A DNA stretch of 64,000 nucleotides from Polyangium sp. y55x31 (GTDB lineage: Bacteria; Myxococcota_A; Polyangia; Polyangiales; Polyangiaceae). This document shows, in pieces, positions 16,920 to 26,200 of this stretch. The notes under the pieces were generated by a model. The model did no database searches. It saw only the letters and a list, made by a program, of their open reading frames with translations, and was not told the DNA's origin. The translations under genes were made by a program, and so were the position numbers. Position 1 is the first letter of the stretch. Every line of letters begins with the position of its first letter. The stretch is taken from NCBI RefSeq assembly GCF_029946505.1, contig NZ_JARZHG010000044.1, positions 1-64,000 of the forward strand. Direction: 5' to 3'.

Positions 16920-17714
16920 CTACCCGTGCACCTTCCGCCCGAACTCCCGCATCCACTTCATCTCGTCCTCGGTGAGCGGCCCTTTTTCGAGCGCAGCGAG
17001 GTTCTCTTCGAGCTCGGCGCGGGTCTTCGGGCCCGTCAGCGCCATGTCCACGTGCGGGCTCGAAAGCTGGAACCGATAACAATCGCCTGCGCTCATGACC
17101 GGCCCGTCCCAGCCCTTCGGGCGCGAGAGGAGCTTGCGCCACGCCGTCGCCGTGTACGCGAGCACCGACGGGGAATGCTCCTTCACGTGCGGGAAAATGT
17201 CGCGCTCGGCGCCCGGGTGCGCCGCGTTGTACCGGATCATCAAGAGGTCGAGCGGCGAGTCGGCCGCGAGCCTGCCCGCGCGCGGCCGGTCGTGGATGCT
17301 CACGCCGATCGCGCGGACCTTGCCGCTCTCGCGCAAATGGAGGAGCTCTTTTTGCGTCGCCTCCGTCCACGCGGAGCTCGTGCCCAGCCAGCCAAGCAAG
17401 TACACGTCGAGGTGATCCGTGCCGAGCTCGCGCAGGAGCTTCTCCGCGCCCGAGCGCACGCCCCAGCCGAACCAGCCGATCTGCGCGTAGCCGATCACCG
17501 ATACCTCGTCGCGCCGCGCGCCCATCGCCGCCTTGACGGGCGCGCGCATCCCCTTGTTCCGCGAGGTCCACAAGAAGACGTTCACCCCGCGATCGATCGC
17601 GGCGCGGACGCCGTCCTCGTCGATACCGTAATTCGCCGCGAGGCCGAGCCGAAACGCGCGCTTGCCGTGCAGCGCCGAGGGGGTCCTGTAAAGCCAGTCG
17701 TTCATGTCGTCCAC
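16920..17714 (-). CDS. aldo/keto-reductase-fold protein with altered active site
   Basis: 264 residues, with a GTG start at 17714 or ATG at 17705. It has AKR fold signatures: GTDHLDVYLLGW, KVRAIGVSIHDR and LMIRYNAAHPGAE. Residues of the catalytic tetrad are missing. The usual FDTA Asp site reads NVFLWTSR, the TK Lys site reads VSVIGYAQ, and the usual His of LIHW is Gly in LLGW. Its neighbour at 17730 has the same changes. It may bind a nucleotide or a different ligand without classical AKR catalysis. The gap to the upstream paralogue is 15 nt, so the two form an operon. Confidence 0.7.
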   Translation of the reverse strand: MDDMNDWLYRTPSALHGKRAFRLGLAANYGIDEDGVRAAIDRGVNVFLWTSRNKGMRAPVKAAMGARRDEVSVIGYAQIGWFGWGVRSGAEKLLRELGTDHLDVYLLGWLGTSSAWTEATQKELLHLRESGKVRAIGVSIHDRPRAGRLAADSPLDLLMIRYNAAHPGAERDIFPHVKEHSPSVLAYTATAWRKLLSRPKGWDGPVMSAGDCYRFQLSSPHVDMALTGPKTRAELEENLAALEKGPLTEDEMKWMREFGRKVHG

Positions 17715-17729
17715 GGTATCACCATTGCG

Positions 17730-18611
17730 TCAGCCTTCGCCGAGCTCCGTCGTCGTGCGAAAACCAAAACCCGAGTAGAGGTTGACCAGCCGATCCGCGA
17801 TCCCCATCCCGCGCGCCGTCAGCTTCGACGTCTCCCGCACCCGCGCGCCGATCCGCCGCATCCACGCGAGCTCCTCCTCGCTCATCGGGCCCTCTTCGAG
17901 CGCCTTCAAGGCCTCGTCGATTTGCGCCTGGTCCTTCGCGCCCGCCCAGCACGCGCCGATGTTCGGGTTCGAGAGGGCGAATCGGTAACAATCCGCGGCG
18001 CGCGGCAGGCGCTCGTCGGCGGGGACGAGCTTGCGATCGAGGAGCTGGCCCCACGAGGTCGAGGTGTAGGTGACGATTCCAGGGGCAGGATCCGGGAGAT
18101 GCGGAAACACATCCTTGTCCGCGCCGGGGTGCGCCGCGTTGTAACGGATCATCAGGAGGTCGATGCGCGGGTCGCGGGCGAGGCGCTTGAACGCGGGGCG
18201 GTTGTGGCAGGAAACCATGACCGAGCGCGCGCGGCCCCGGCGCACGAGATCCGCGGCGGCGTCGAGGATCGTGTCCTTCGGCGGGAGGTTCCACCAGCCG
18301 AGGAGCAAGACGTCCGCGTGATCCATTTCGAGCTGGCGCAGCGCCTTTTCGAGCGATTTGCCGATGCCGGACGGCGAACGCGAGTAGCTCTGGACGACGA
18401 CCTTCATCCGCTCGCGCGAGCGTTTTCCAAGGCGCTTCAAGCCTTCGCCGAAATCCGGCGAGCGGTACGAGCCCCAGTAAAAGAAGTCCATCCCGCGCTC
18501 GAAGGCGTACTCGACGTCGCTCCCCTTGGCGCCATAAGCCGACGCGAGCCCGAGGGGGACGACTTCGAGATTGCTACGGCCGAGGCGAACGGGAGAAAAG
18601 GATTCCGGCAT
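17730..18611 (-). CDS. aldo/keto-reductase-fold protein with altered active site (paralogue)
   Basis: 293 residues, with a strong GGAGGATC ribosome site before the ATG. The segments LGLASAYG, MDHADVLLLGWWN and IDLLMIRYNAAHPGADKDVFPHL parallel the neighbouring gene. As there, the catalytic Asp position is changed (DFFYWGSY), the Lys is absent (KVVVQSYSRS) and the His is Gly (LLGWW). The C-terminus has a helical extension with MSEEELAWMRRIG, shared with the neighbour. Two co-transcribed copies that keep the same unusual residues suggest a selected function. Confidence 0.75.
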   Translation of the reverse strand: MPESFSPVRLGRSNLEVVPLGLASAYGAKGSDVEYAFERGMDFFYWGSYRSPDFGEGLKRLGKRSRERMKVVVQSYSRSPSGIGKSLEKALRQLEMDHADVLLLGWWNLPPKDTILDAAADLVRRGRARSVMVSCHNRPAFKRLARDPRIDLLMIRYNAAHPGADKDVFPHLPDPAPGIVTYTSTSWGQLLDRKLVPADERLPRAADCYRFALSNPNIGACWAGAKDQAQIDEALKALEEGPMSEEELAWMRRIGARVRETSKLTARGMGIADRLVNLYSGFGFRTTTELGEG

Positions 18612-18676
18612 GCAAGATCCTCCGGCGCGAAGGTCGCACGGAGGATCGGGGAAATGCAAGCCGGGTGCACAGGGGA

Positions 18677-19711
18677 TTATCGTGCTTCGGCGGCGATCCG
18701 AGCGGGCTCGTTCGCGTCGGCGGCGCTCGCGGTGCGCGCGCCCGTGAGGCCGACGCAAGCGCCGCCGATGCCGAGGGCGACGACGCCGCAGGCGAACGCG
18801 CCGAGGAGGGCGCGGCGCGCGTCCCGCGGATTGCCGTGGACGACGGCAAGGACGCGGTCGTGCTCGCGATAAACGACAGCGGCCGAGAGCACGGACGCCC
18901 GCGTCTCCGCGCCGAGGCCGAGGTCGAGCTTGCGCGGCGACCAGGCGACACGCGGGTCGTCGCCGGACGCCGCGCGCATGGCAGGCAGGAGGCGCTCGAC
19001 GCGGAGCGCCCGCACGAGGGCCACGGCGTCGCCGAGGCAAAGCGCGAAGATGGCGGCGACGGCGGCGAGGCCGAGGGTGCGCGAGACCTCGAGGGAGGGG
19101 CGGACGCCGGTGGGGAAGACGTTCCAATCGGGCAGGGCGGCGAGGGTGCCGAGGGCGACGCTGACGGCGACGGCGAGCCAGACGGCGCGGCGATCGGCGC
19201 GATCGACGAGGGATCCAGGGCGGGCGCGGCCGACGCGGCGGGCGGCGGCGAGGACGAGGGCGAAGGCGGGCAAGAACCCGAGCGCGCAGACGAATCCGGT
19301 CGCGGCGCCCTCGCCGAGGCCCCAGCGCGACCAGCGCATCACGCCGATGAGCGCTCCGCCAATGAGCCCGGCCGAGAGGACGCCCACGGCGGCCGCGAAG
19401 AACGCAGCGGCGCGGCGAGGCCAGTGGACGGTGGGCTGGACGAGGACGCCGAGGAGGAGGGCGCAGAGCGGGGTGACGACGACGAACGCAGGGCGGAGGC
19501 CGGCGTCCATGAGCTTGAGGGCGCCGACGCGGAAGAAGTCGGCGGCCATCCATCCGCCGACGGCGCCGAGGACGGCGTACGGGAGCGAGAGGCGAGGGAC
19601 GCGGCCGGGAGCGGAGGCGGCGACGGAAGTGGGGGCGGCGATGGAAGCGGGAGCGGAAGCGGAGGCGGGGGCGGCGACGGAGGCGGGGGCAGGGGCGTTT
19701 GGCTGGAGCAT
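18677..19711 (-). CDS. multi-pass membrane protein of unknown function
   Basis: 344 residues. The first about 35 are an Ala/Pro/Ser low-complexity tract with internal repeats. Then come about six to eight hydrophobic segments (for example LPYAVLGAVGGWMAADFF and FVVVTPLCALLLGVLV) and a final one near residue 310. No transporter or enzyme signature is recognised. The repeat-rich start makes the true start uncertain. It is transcribed in the same direction as the AKR-like pair, 65 nt upstream of it, so co-transcription is possible. Confidence 0.65.
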   Translation of the reverse strand: MLQPNAPAPASVAAPASASAPASIAAPTSVAASAPGRVPRLSLPYAVLGAVGGWMAADFFRVGALKLMDAGLRPAFVVVTPLCALLLGVLVQPTVHWPRRAAAFFAAAVGVLSAGLIGGALIGVMRWSRWGLGEGAATGFVCALGFLPAFALVLAAARRVGRARPGSLVDRADRRAVWLAVAVSVALGTLAALPDWNVFPTGVRPSLEVSRTLGLAAVAAIFALCLGDAVALVRALRVERLLPAMRAASGDDPRVAWSPRKLDLGLGAETRASVLSAAVVYREHDRVLAVVHGNPRDARRALLGAFACGVVALGIGGACVGLTGARTASAADANEPARIAAEAR

Positions 19712-20082
19712 GGGGCGGTACCTCGCGGGAGGGCTCAGACGCCTTGGATGCGAGGAGAGTTCCCGGAATCTCGGCTTTGTCGCCCACGTCCGCCCCGCGC
19801 GTAGGTTTCTTCAGCGAAGCGCCCCGCGCGATGCATAACCCCGTCTTCCAATCAATCCTTTTCGTCGAGGAGAAGGGAGCCGGGCAGGTTTGGAGCGTGA
19901 ATCGGTGAGATGAACCACGGCGCAGTCTGCGGGGGAACCTACGGTCGGCCCGCGGTTTTCGAGACGTGAGGGCGTGAGCCGTGATATCGTCCACGGCGTT
20001 TCGGCTCCGCCATGCTTCGCCCGAGCGACGCGCAACCACGAACTTCCAGCAAGCGCCACCGCAGTGACGGGGGAGGTACAGG
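19712..20082. other. intergenic region between divergent genes
   Basis: About 370 bp between the leftward membrane protein and the rightward kinase operon. It should contain promoters for both. No coding frame is convincing and no strong promoter or operator motif was found. Confidence 0.4.
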
Positions 20083-21582
20083 ATGACGCGTCTGGCGCCG
20101 GGGGCGGTGATCGCGGGCGGCAAGTACCTGCTGTCCCACGAGCTCGCGCGCGGCGGCATGGGCTCGGTGTTCGTCGGGCGGCACCTGCAGCTCGACGTCC
20201 CGATCGCGATCAAGTTCATCGATCCGGCGAAGACGGCGGCCGGCGACGCGCGCGCGCGGTTCGAGCGGGAGGCGCGCGCGGCCGCGCAGCTTCGCAACCC
20301 GAACATCGTGCAGATCTTCGATCACGGGGTCGACGGCGATCTGCCGTATATCGTGATGGAGCTCCTGCAGGGCGAGGATCTCGGCGCTCGGCTGCGGCGG
20401 GAGCGGCGGCTCTCGCTCCGGCAGGTCGCCTCGATCCTGCTGCAACTCGCGCGCGGGCTCCGGCGCGCGCACGAGCTCGGGATCGTGCACCGCGACCTCA
20501 AGCCCGGCAACATCTTCATGGCCCAGGTCGAGGACGAGGAGATCGTCAAGATCCTCGATTTCGGCCTCGCGAAGGCATTCGTCTCGGATGTGGCCGACGA
20601 GGTCACGCAGAGCGGCGTGGTCATGGGCTCGCCGCAGTACATGAGCCCGGAGCAAGCGCGGGGGGTGAAGAACATCGATCCGCGCAGCGACATCTGGTCC
20701 GTCGGGGTCGTCGCGTATCGTTGCATCACAGGGGTCCTGCCGTTCCGCGGGGATCAGGTGGGGGACCTCGTGGTGAAGATTTGCGTCGAGCCCGCGGCGC
20801 CGCCGTCGTCGATCGTGCCGGATGTGACGCCCGAAATCGATGCATTCTTCGAGCGCGCGCTCGCGAAGGACCCCGAGAAGCGGTATCGGAACGTGGTCGA
20901 GATGGCCTCGGATTTCGCGGCCATCGTGGGCCGGCTGTACCCAGGCGAGCTGATGCCGAGCCTCGGTCGCCTGATGACCACGAGCCCGGGCTCGATGCCG
21001 CAGATCCGGCCGCCGGCGGACGCGGACGTCCCGATCGCCGCCCCTCCGCTGCCGCCCCCTCCGCAAGCAGCGCCGGCACCGCCGCCGGGCGCCGCCTCGC
21101 GGGTCGCGACGCCCCCGCCCGGCGCGCCGCCGCCGCCGGTCCTGTTCGGACCTCCCCCCGGGCCGGCGCCGTTCGTGCCGGCGAGCGTGCCGTCGCCTGC
21201 ACCCGCGGAGATGCAGACGAGCACGCTGCCGGGCACGACGATCGCGCGGGTGCATCCGCTCGCGCCGAGGCCCATGACCCCGGCGCGTCTGGCCGCGATC
21301 GCGGTGGGCCCGGCGGTCGTCGTCATCGCCGTCCTGTTCATTGCTTTCAATTCGCCGAAGGGGACGTCCGAGGCCCGCTCCACGGACACGCCGATCCTCG
21401 CCGAGCGCGGGCTGTCGAAGGCCATCCCGGCGGTGAAGGTCTCGGCGGCCTCCGCCGCGACCTCGCCGAAGCCTCCGGAGCCGAAGGTGGAAGCAGACGC
21501 CGAGGCGGGCGTGGTGGAGGACGCCGGTGTCGCCCCCGTACGCACCGGTCCGGTCAAGAAGCAACGCAACTTCGGTTATTGA
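20083..21582 (+). CDS. membrane Ser/Thr protein kinase
   Basis: 499 residues. The kinase domain spans about 15-285: glycine loop LARGGMGSVF, Lys44 in IAIK, HRDLKPGN (Asp138), DFG (Asp159) and GSPQYMSPEQ. A long Pro/Ala-rich linker follows, then one transmembrane helix at about 405-427. The external tail is short, low in complexity and has no sensor fold. A GGGAGG ribosome site precedes the ATG. The next two genes follow closely (8 and 32 nt), so kinase, TPR protein and propeller lipoprotein are probably one operon and may act in one envelope pathway. Confidence 0.85.
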   Translation: MTRLAPGAVIAGGKYLLSHELARGGMGSVFVGRHLQLDVPIAIKFIDPAKTAAGDARARFEREARAAAQLRNPNIVQIFDHGVDGDLPYIVMELLQGEDLGARLRRERRLSLRQVASILLQLARGLRRAHELGIVHRDLKPGNIFMAQVEDEEIVKILDFGLAKAFVSDVADEVTQSGVVMGSPQYMSPEQARGVKNIDPRSDIWSVGVVAYRCITGVLPFRGDQVGDLVVKICVEPAAPPSSIVPDVTPEIDAFFERALAKDPEKRYRNVVEMASDFAAIVGRLYPGELMPSLGRLMTTSPGSMPQIRPPADADVPIAAPPLPPPPQAAPAPPPGAASRVATPPPGAPPPPVLFGPPPGPAPFVPASVPSPAPAEMQTSTLPGTTIARVHPLAPRPMTPARLAAIAVGPAVVVIAVLFIAFNSPKGTSEARSTDTPILAERGLSKAIPAVKVSAASAATSPKPPEPKVEADAEAGVVEDAGVAPVRTGPVKKQRNFGY

Positions 21583-21590
21583 GAGGGTCC

Positions 21591-22550
21591 GTGCAAAGAG
21601 GCCTCTGCTCCGAAACGTACCTGCGACGCGCCGCGGTCGTCGCTTGCGCCGCAGCTCTCTGCTTCGCTCCTGCGCCTGCCGCGGCGGAGCCCACGATCGC
21701 CGATCGAAACGCCGCGCGCTCGCTCGCGAGCAAGGCGGCCGATCTCTTCGACGCCGGCCGATACGCCGATTCGATCGAGCAATTCCGCCAGGCCGAGGCG
21801 CTCGTGCACGCGCCGCCGCACGTGCTCTACGTCGCGCGCGCGTACGACAAGCTGGGGAAGCTGGTCGAGGCGCACAAGGCGTACGACGAGATCCTCACGG
21901 ACCCGCTCATCACGAACACGTCGCCGGCCGCATTCCGCGACGCACGCACGAGCGCCGAGACCGAGAAGTCGAGCCTGCTTCAACGCATTCCGTCGGTACG
22001 GCTCTCGATCACGAGCCCGGATACGACACGCGTGCAGGTCACGATCGACGGGAAGACGATCGAGTCCGCATTGCTCGCGGATCCCATCCTGGTCAATCCG
22101 GGCACCCATACCATCGAGGCCACGGGGCGGGGGCTCGTCTCCGACGTGAAGCGGGTGACGACGAGCGAGGGCGATCGGCTGAACGTCTCGCTCTCGCTCC
22201 GCTGGCAAGGGCCGCTTTATCCGGCGATCGCCGCGTTCGGCGCGGGGGGCCTCGGGCTCGGCATCGGGATCGTGACGGGCGCGATCGCGCTCTCCAAGGT
22301 GAGCGAGCTCGAGGAGCGTTGCCCCGCCAAACATTGCTTGCCCGCGGATCGTCCGGTCGGCGATTCGGCGCGCGCGCTCGGGACGGCGTCGACGGTGGGG
22401 TTCGTCCTGGGGACCGCGCTCGTCGGCGCAGGCGTGGCGCTCGCGCTCGTTCGGCCGTTCGGCCGTGCGCCGGCGGATGAGGCGGCGGGGACGGGCGTGC
22501 TGCGGGTGCAGGTGGGGCTCGGCACGATGCGGGTGGAGGGCGCCTTCTAG
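21591..22550 (+). CDS. secreted or membrane TPR-like protein of a kinase operon
   Basis: 319 residues from a GTG with GAGAGGG just upstream, 8 nt after the kinase stop. A signal peptide (about 1-30, ending Ala-Ala-Ala) is followed by a TPR-like helical segment (ASKAADLFDAGRYADSIEQF onward) and a PEGA-like beta segment (VQVTIDGKTI...PGTHTIEATG). Two hydrophobic helices occupy about residues 215-290. This architecture is common beside myxobacterial kinases and is thought to sense or scaffold at the envelope. Its role is inferred from context. Confidence 0.7.
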   Translation: MQRGLCSETYLRRAAVVACAAALCFAPAPAAAEPTIADRNAARSLASKAADLFDAGRYADSIEQFRQAEALVHAPPHVLYVARAYDKLGKLVEAHKAYDEILTDPLITNTSPAAFRDARTSAETEKSSLLQRIPSVRLSITSPDTTRVQVTIDGKTIESALLADPILVNPGTHTIEATGRGLVSDVKRVTTSEGDRLNVSLSLRWQGPLYPAIAAFGAGGLGLGIGIVTGAIALSKVSELEERCPAKHCLPADRPVGDSARALGTASTVGFVLGTALVGAGVALALVRPFGRAPADEAAGTGVLRVQVGLGTMRVEGAF

Positions 22551-22582
22551 GGCGCCGCGAGACCCACGAGGAGGATTGGGGC

Positions 22583-24115
22583 ATGCTGACACGCGCGAGG
22601 CTCGGGATCATGGCGCTGACGAGCGCGCTCGGGGGCGCGACGGTGCCCGGCTGCAATGCCGCGACGGGCATCGACGATTTCGCGTACGACCGGGCCTGCG
22701 CGGACGCCATCGTCGCCGGCCCCGAGAACTGCGAGACGGAGACGATCGACGAGAACTGCGACGGCATCCCTCGTTGCTCGACGGACGGCCTCTCGGCACG
22801 CGCGTTCGGCAGCATGGGCGCGCAGGCGGGGCGCGCGGTCGTCTTCGATCATGCCTCCCACATCATCGTCGCGGGCACGTTCCAGGGCGACATCGACGTC
22901 GGCGAGACGTTCAGCTCGAAGGGAGACGACGACGTCTTCGTGGTGAAGCTCGACCGGAGCGGCAAGGTGCTCTGGCAGCGGCACCTCGGCGGTCCCGGCG
23001 TGCAGGAGGTCTCCGGTATCGCGGTCGATGCCGCGGACAACGTCATCCTCGCCGGCTCGTTCGATGGATCCATGGAGGTCGGCCCGAAGACGCTGACGAG
23101 CGAGGGCGCGGCGGACATTTACGTGGTGAAGCTCGACGCGAACGGCAAGGACGTGTGGAGCAAGCAATACGGCGGGCCGATGGCGCAGACGGCCGCCGCG
23201 CTCGCGGTTTCGAGCAAGAACGAGATCATCGTCGCGGGCGGCTTCGCGGGCGCGCTCGATTTCGGATCGAGCACCGACCAGCTCCTCAGCGTGGGCGGCA
23301 CCGACGTGTTCGTGGTCAAATTCGATGCGAGCGGCCAGCCGACGTTCAGCCGGTCCTTCGGCGACGTGGACGGCAATTCGCTCAATCAGGCCGCGACCGC
23401 GGTCGTCGCGGCGCCGGGCGGAGGGTTTTTCGTGGGCGGGTCGTTCCAGGGCACGTTGCTCCAGACGGGGACCGGCGTCCTGCAGAGCACGGGCGGCAAT
23501 GACCTGTTCGTGCTCTCGTTCGACGCGTCGAACGAGCTCGCGTGGTCGAGGTCGTTCGGCAGCGCGCAGGGCGAGGGCAATCGACTCCTGACCTCGATGG
23601 CGCTCGCCCCGGGGGGCGGGTTGTTCCTCGCCGGGACGTTCGAGGGCGGGCTCGCGTTCGCGGACCCCGCGATGGGAAATTCGATCCAGTCGCAGGGAGC
23701 GACCGACCTGTTCCTCGCGCGCCTCTCTGCCGGGGGCGCGGCGGTATGGTCGCTCGGGTTCGGGACGAACCTGGCCGAGGCCAAGCCCGCGGTGGCCGCG
23801 GACAGCGGGGGCCACGTCGTGCTCACGGGCTCGATCGTGGGCGCCGTGAACTTCGGCGTCGGCCTCAAGCCGGGCAGCGACGAAGACATCTTCCTTGCGA
23901 AGTTCTCGGCCGAGGGAGCCGCCATCAACACCCCGCGTTTCCTCGCGGAGGACTATCAGCACGCAGAGGCCGTCGGGACGGACGCGCTCGGCAACATCGC
24001 CATTGCGGGGATGTATCGTGGTGTCGTCAAGTTCGAGGCGGAGACGGCCGAAATCGCCAGCATGAACCCGGACGTGATGGCGTCCGACGCGTTCGTCGCC
24101 GTGTTCCGCCCCTGA
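22583..24115 (+). CDS. beta-propeller-like lipoprotein
   Basis: 510 residues, with GAGGAGG upstream of the ATG. A lipobox-like Val-Pro-Gly-Cys lies at about residues 21-24. A short Cys segment with DENCDG (as in MopE-type Cys motifs) comes next. The rest is repeats of about 50-60 residues of the type DNVILAGSFDGSMEVG...DIYVVKLDANGK, matching the SBBP / beta-propeller pattern. It is probably an outer-membrane or secreted binding protein. It is the third gene of the kinase operon. Confidence 0.75.
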   Translation: MLTRARLGIMALTSALGGATVPGCNAATGIDDFAYDRACADAIVAGPENCETETIDENCDGIPRCSTDGLSARAFGSMGAQAGRAVVFDHASHIIVAGTFQGDIDVGETFSSKGDDDVFVVKLDRSGKVLWQRHLGGPGVQEVSGIAVDAADNVILAGSFDGSMEVGPKTLTSEGAADIYVVKLDANGKDVWSKQYGGPMAQTAAALAVSSKNEIIVAGGFAGALDFGSSTDQLLSVGGTDVFVVKFDASGQPTFSRSFGDVDGNSLNQAATAVVAAPGGGFFVGGSFQGTLLQTGTGVLQSTGGNDLFVLSFDASNELAWSRSFGSAQGEGNRLLTSMALAPGGGLFLAGTFEGGLAFADPAMGNSIQSQGATDLFLARLSAGGAAVWSLGFGTNLAEAKPAVAADSGGHVVLTGSIVGAVNFGVGLKPGSDEDIFLAKFSAEGAAINTPRFLAEDYQHAEAVGTDALGNIAIAGMYRGVVKFEAETAEIASMNPDVMASDAFVAVFRP

Positions 24116-24194
24116 GCCCCTCCCACGGGGGCGGCGGGAGGAGCTCCCGGGATTGGATGGATCGCCCCTGAAACCCCGCCCCGGACGCCGGGAA

Positions 24195-25391
24195 TCACCA
24201 GGTGACCGGGAACTCGTGCATGCCGTACACGGTGGAGTTTTCCTTGTAGGACAGCTCCTCCTCGGGCACGGCGGGGCGTAGCTCGGGGATTCGCCGGAAG
24301 AGCGTATCGATGACGATTTGCAGCTCGAGCCGGGCCAGGTTCTGACCGAGGCACTGATGCGGGCCGAAGCCAAAGGCGACGTGGTTCCGGGCGCCACGTT
24401 CGACGTCGAGATCGTCCCCGTTCTCGAAGACCTCCGGATCACGATTGCCGATGTTGGCCAGCAGGACGACGCCTTCCCCGGCCCGGATGTGCATCCCCCC
24501 GAGCTCCACGTCTTCGGTGGCGACCCGAGCGAGGCCGCCATCCGCAATGGTGAAGTAACGCAAGAGCTCCTCGACGGCCGCCGGGGTCTTTTCGGGATCT
24601 TGCCGAAGGATCGCGAGCTTTTCGGGATTCTTCAGCAGCATCAGCGTGCTCAGCGAGATCATGTTCGCGGTGGTCTCGTGGCCCGCGATCAAGAGGATGA
24701 AGGCCAGGTTGAGCATGGCCTCGTGATCGTAGGCGCCCTCTTCGCGCAGCTTGACGATCTGGCGGCCGAGCAAGTCGTCGGTCGGATTCTCTTCCTTGTC
24801 GGTCACGAGCTTGTTCAGATACCCCACGAGCTCGAAGAAGGCGACCGCCTTTTCTTCGAGCGACGACGTACGAGCCACCAGCTTCGAGGAGCGTGCCTGG
24901 AAAAACTCGTGGTCATCGTACGGCACGCCGAGCAGCTCGCAGATCACGAGCGATGGCACGGGCAGGGACAACGCCTGCACCAGGTCGACCGGGCGGGGCC
25001 CGGCCAGCATGGCGTCGATGTACTGGTCCACGATCTGCTGGATGCGCGGCGCGAGCGCGGCGATCCGCTTGACGGAGAATTCGCCGACCACGGCCCTTCG
25101 TGCCGACGCGTGCTCTTGCCCGTCCATTTCGATCAGGAACGGCTTGGCGCTCAAGGCCTGCGGCGGTTCTGCGGTCAGGTGGGGGAAGCCGGGATTGCGC
25201 CGGCTGGCGCTGAACCGTGGATCGGACAGGACCGTTCGAATGTCCTCGTGCCTCGTGACAGCCCAAGCCGTCGCGCCCGAGGGCAGCTTCACCTTGGCGA
25301 TGGGAGCCTCCTTGCGGAGCTGTTGATGCTGCGCAGGCGGCGCGTACGGGCAGGTCCTGGTGATGGCGAGCGGAATGGCATCGGCAGTCAT
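24195..25391 (-). CDS. cytochrome P450
   Basis: 398 residues, a class I bacterial P450 resembling the CYP105 group. The I-helix oxygen-binding motif is AGHETT (236-241), the K-helix ExxR is Glu275-Arg278, and the heme loop FGFGPHQCLG places the ligand at Cys347. It needs ferredoxin and reductase partners, none of which are in the window. A GAGGAGG ribosome site precedes the ATG. It is divergent from a TetR gene with an operator array between them, so its expression is probably ligand-induced. The substrate is unknown. Confidence 0.9.
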   Translation of the reverse strand: MTADAIPLAITRTCPYAPPAQHQQLRKEAPIAKVKLPSGATAWAVTRHEDIRTVLSDPRFSASRRNPGFPHLTAEPPQALSAKPFLIEMDGQEHASARRAVVGEFSVKRIAALAPRIQQIVDQYIDAMLAGPRPVDLVQALSLPVPSLVICELLGVPYDDHEFFQARSSKLVARTSSLEEKAVAFFELVGYLNKLVTDKEENPTDDLLGRQIVKLREEGAYDHEAMLNLAFILLIAGHETTANMISLSTLMLLKNPEKLAILRQDPEKTPAAVEELLRYFTIADGGLARVATEDVELGGMHIRAGEGVVLLANIGNRDPEVFENGDDLDVERGARNHVAFGFGPHQCLGQNLARLELQIVIDTLFRRIPELRPAVPEEELSYKENSTVYGMHEFPVTW

Positions 25392-25417
25392 GGTTCCTCC
25401 TCGGTTCGGGATCCACA

Positions 25418-25479
25418 CTAACCGATCGGTAAGTTTGTGGCAAGCCGAACGGTCAGGACGTGGCTTACCAAACGGTAAG
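25418..25479. promoter_or_regulatory. TetR operator array (three sites, 23-bp spacing)
   Basis: Site 1 (25418-25433) is CTAACC-GATC-GGTAAG and site 3 (25464-25479) is CTTACC-AAAC-GGTAAG, so both fit CTWACC-N4-GGTAAG. A weaker site at 25441-25456 reads CAAGCC-GAAC-GGTCAG. The three starts are exactly 23 bp apart. They lie between the divergent P450 and TetR genes. TetR proteins bind such palindromes as dimers, so autoregulation and P450 repression are likely. Confidence 0.75.
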
Positions 25480-25552
25480 CTGGATGGGCCGAACGGAAAG
25501 CATGCCGCACGGCGAGGACCGGGGTACTGTCTCGGTTCCCGCGAGGAGGGCC

Positions 25553-26200
25553 ATGACTGCCGGCACCGCTGTCCACGACACCAGGTCACGACTGCTCACC
25601 ACCGCGCTGAAGCTGTTCGGCGAACACGGGATGGAGGGCACGTCGATGCAGATGATCGCCGACGAGCTCGGCGTCACGAAGGCCGCGCTGTATTATCACT
25701 TCAAGTCGAAGGACGAGATCGCCGAGGCCGTGGTCGGACCCGCCTTGCAGGAGATGGACCAGATCCTCGACGAAGCGCGCACGAAACGGAGCCGAGGCGC
25801 GCAGATCGATCACGCGCTCGGCGGGTTCGTCGATCTCATCGTCCGCGAGCGTACGCTGATAGGACTGTTCAACAGCGACCCCGGGCTCAAGCGTCTCATC
25901 AACCGGACATTGCAGGCGCCGAGGGACGAGGACCTCAAAACCAAGCTGCGAAAGGTCTTCGCCGGCGCCGAGCCGAATCTCGCCGATGTGATCACGGTGC
26001 ACGTCATGTCCGCAGGACTCGCGATGGCCGGCGGCGCTCCCGAGTTCGCGGCCGTCGACGCCGACACCCTGCGAAAGCACCTGCTCGACGCAGGCAGGCG
26101 TCTGCTCGGCCGTCCCCGCCCAAAACACCGAGGCCAGCGCCGGCTCGAAACGGTGCCTCCACGTTCTCCTCGGGCTCGAGCGCGATCGGCTCGGGATTAG
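25553..26200 (+). CDS. TetR-family transcriptional regulator
   Basis: 215 residues from the ATG at 25553, which has GAGGAGGG directly upstream; longer frames are not supported. The DNA-binding domain is residues about 9-55: helix-turn-helix segment TSMQMIADELGVTKAALYYH, then FKSKDEI. The C-terminal ligand domain is variable. The end is Arg/Pro-rich. Its divergent partner is the P450 gene, and the shared operator array suggests it represses both. Its stop overlaps the convergent gene by 4 nt. The inducer is unknown. Confidence 0.85.
   Translation: MTAGTAVHDTRSRLLTTALKLFGEHGMEGTSMQMIADELGVTKAALYYHFKSKDEIAEAVVGPALQEMDQILDEARTKRSRGAQIDHALGGFVDLIVRERTLIGLFNSDPGLKRLINRTLQAPRDEDLKTKLRKVFAGAEPNLADVITVHVMSAGLAMAGGAPEFAAVDADTLRKHLLDAGRRLLGRPRPKHRGQRRLETVPPRSPRARARSARD

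Noticed and set aside
15519-18872. A 1117-residue rightward open frame
   Set aside because: It runs antisense through the kinase and AKR genes, is extremely Arg-rich and shows no motif; it is a high-GC shadow.
19974-22550. An 858-residue rightward frame
   Set aside because: Its first two thirds are a shadow of the kinase gene in another frame. Only the last 319 codons, from a GTG with a ribosome site, are a real gene.
24195-26200. P450 plus TetR as part of a biosynthetic gene cluster
   Set aside because: No polyketide, peptide or terpene synthase is near; the neighbours are unrelated single genes.
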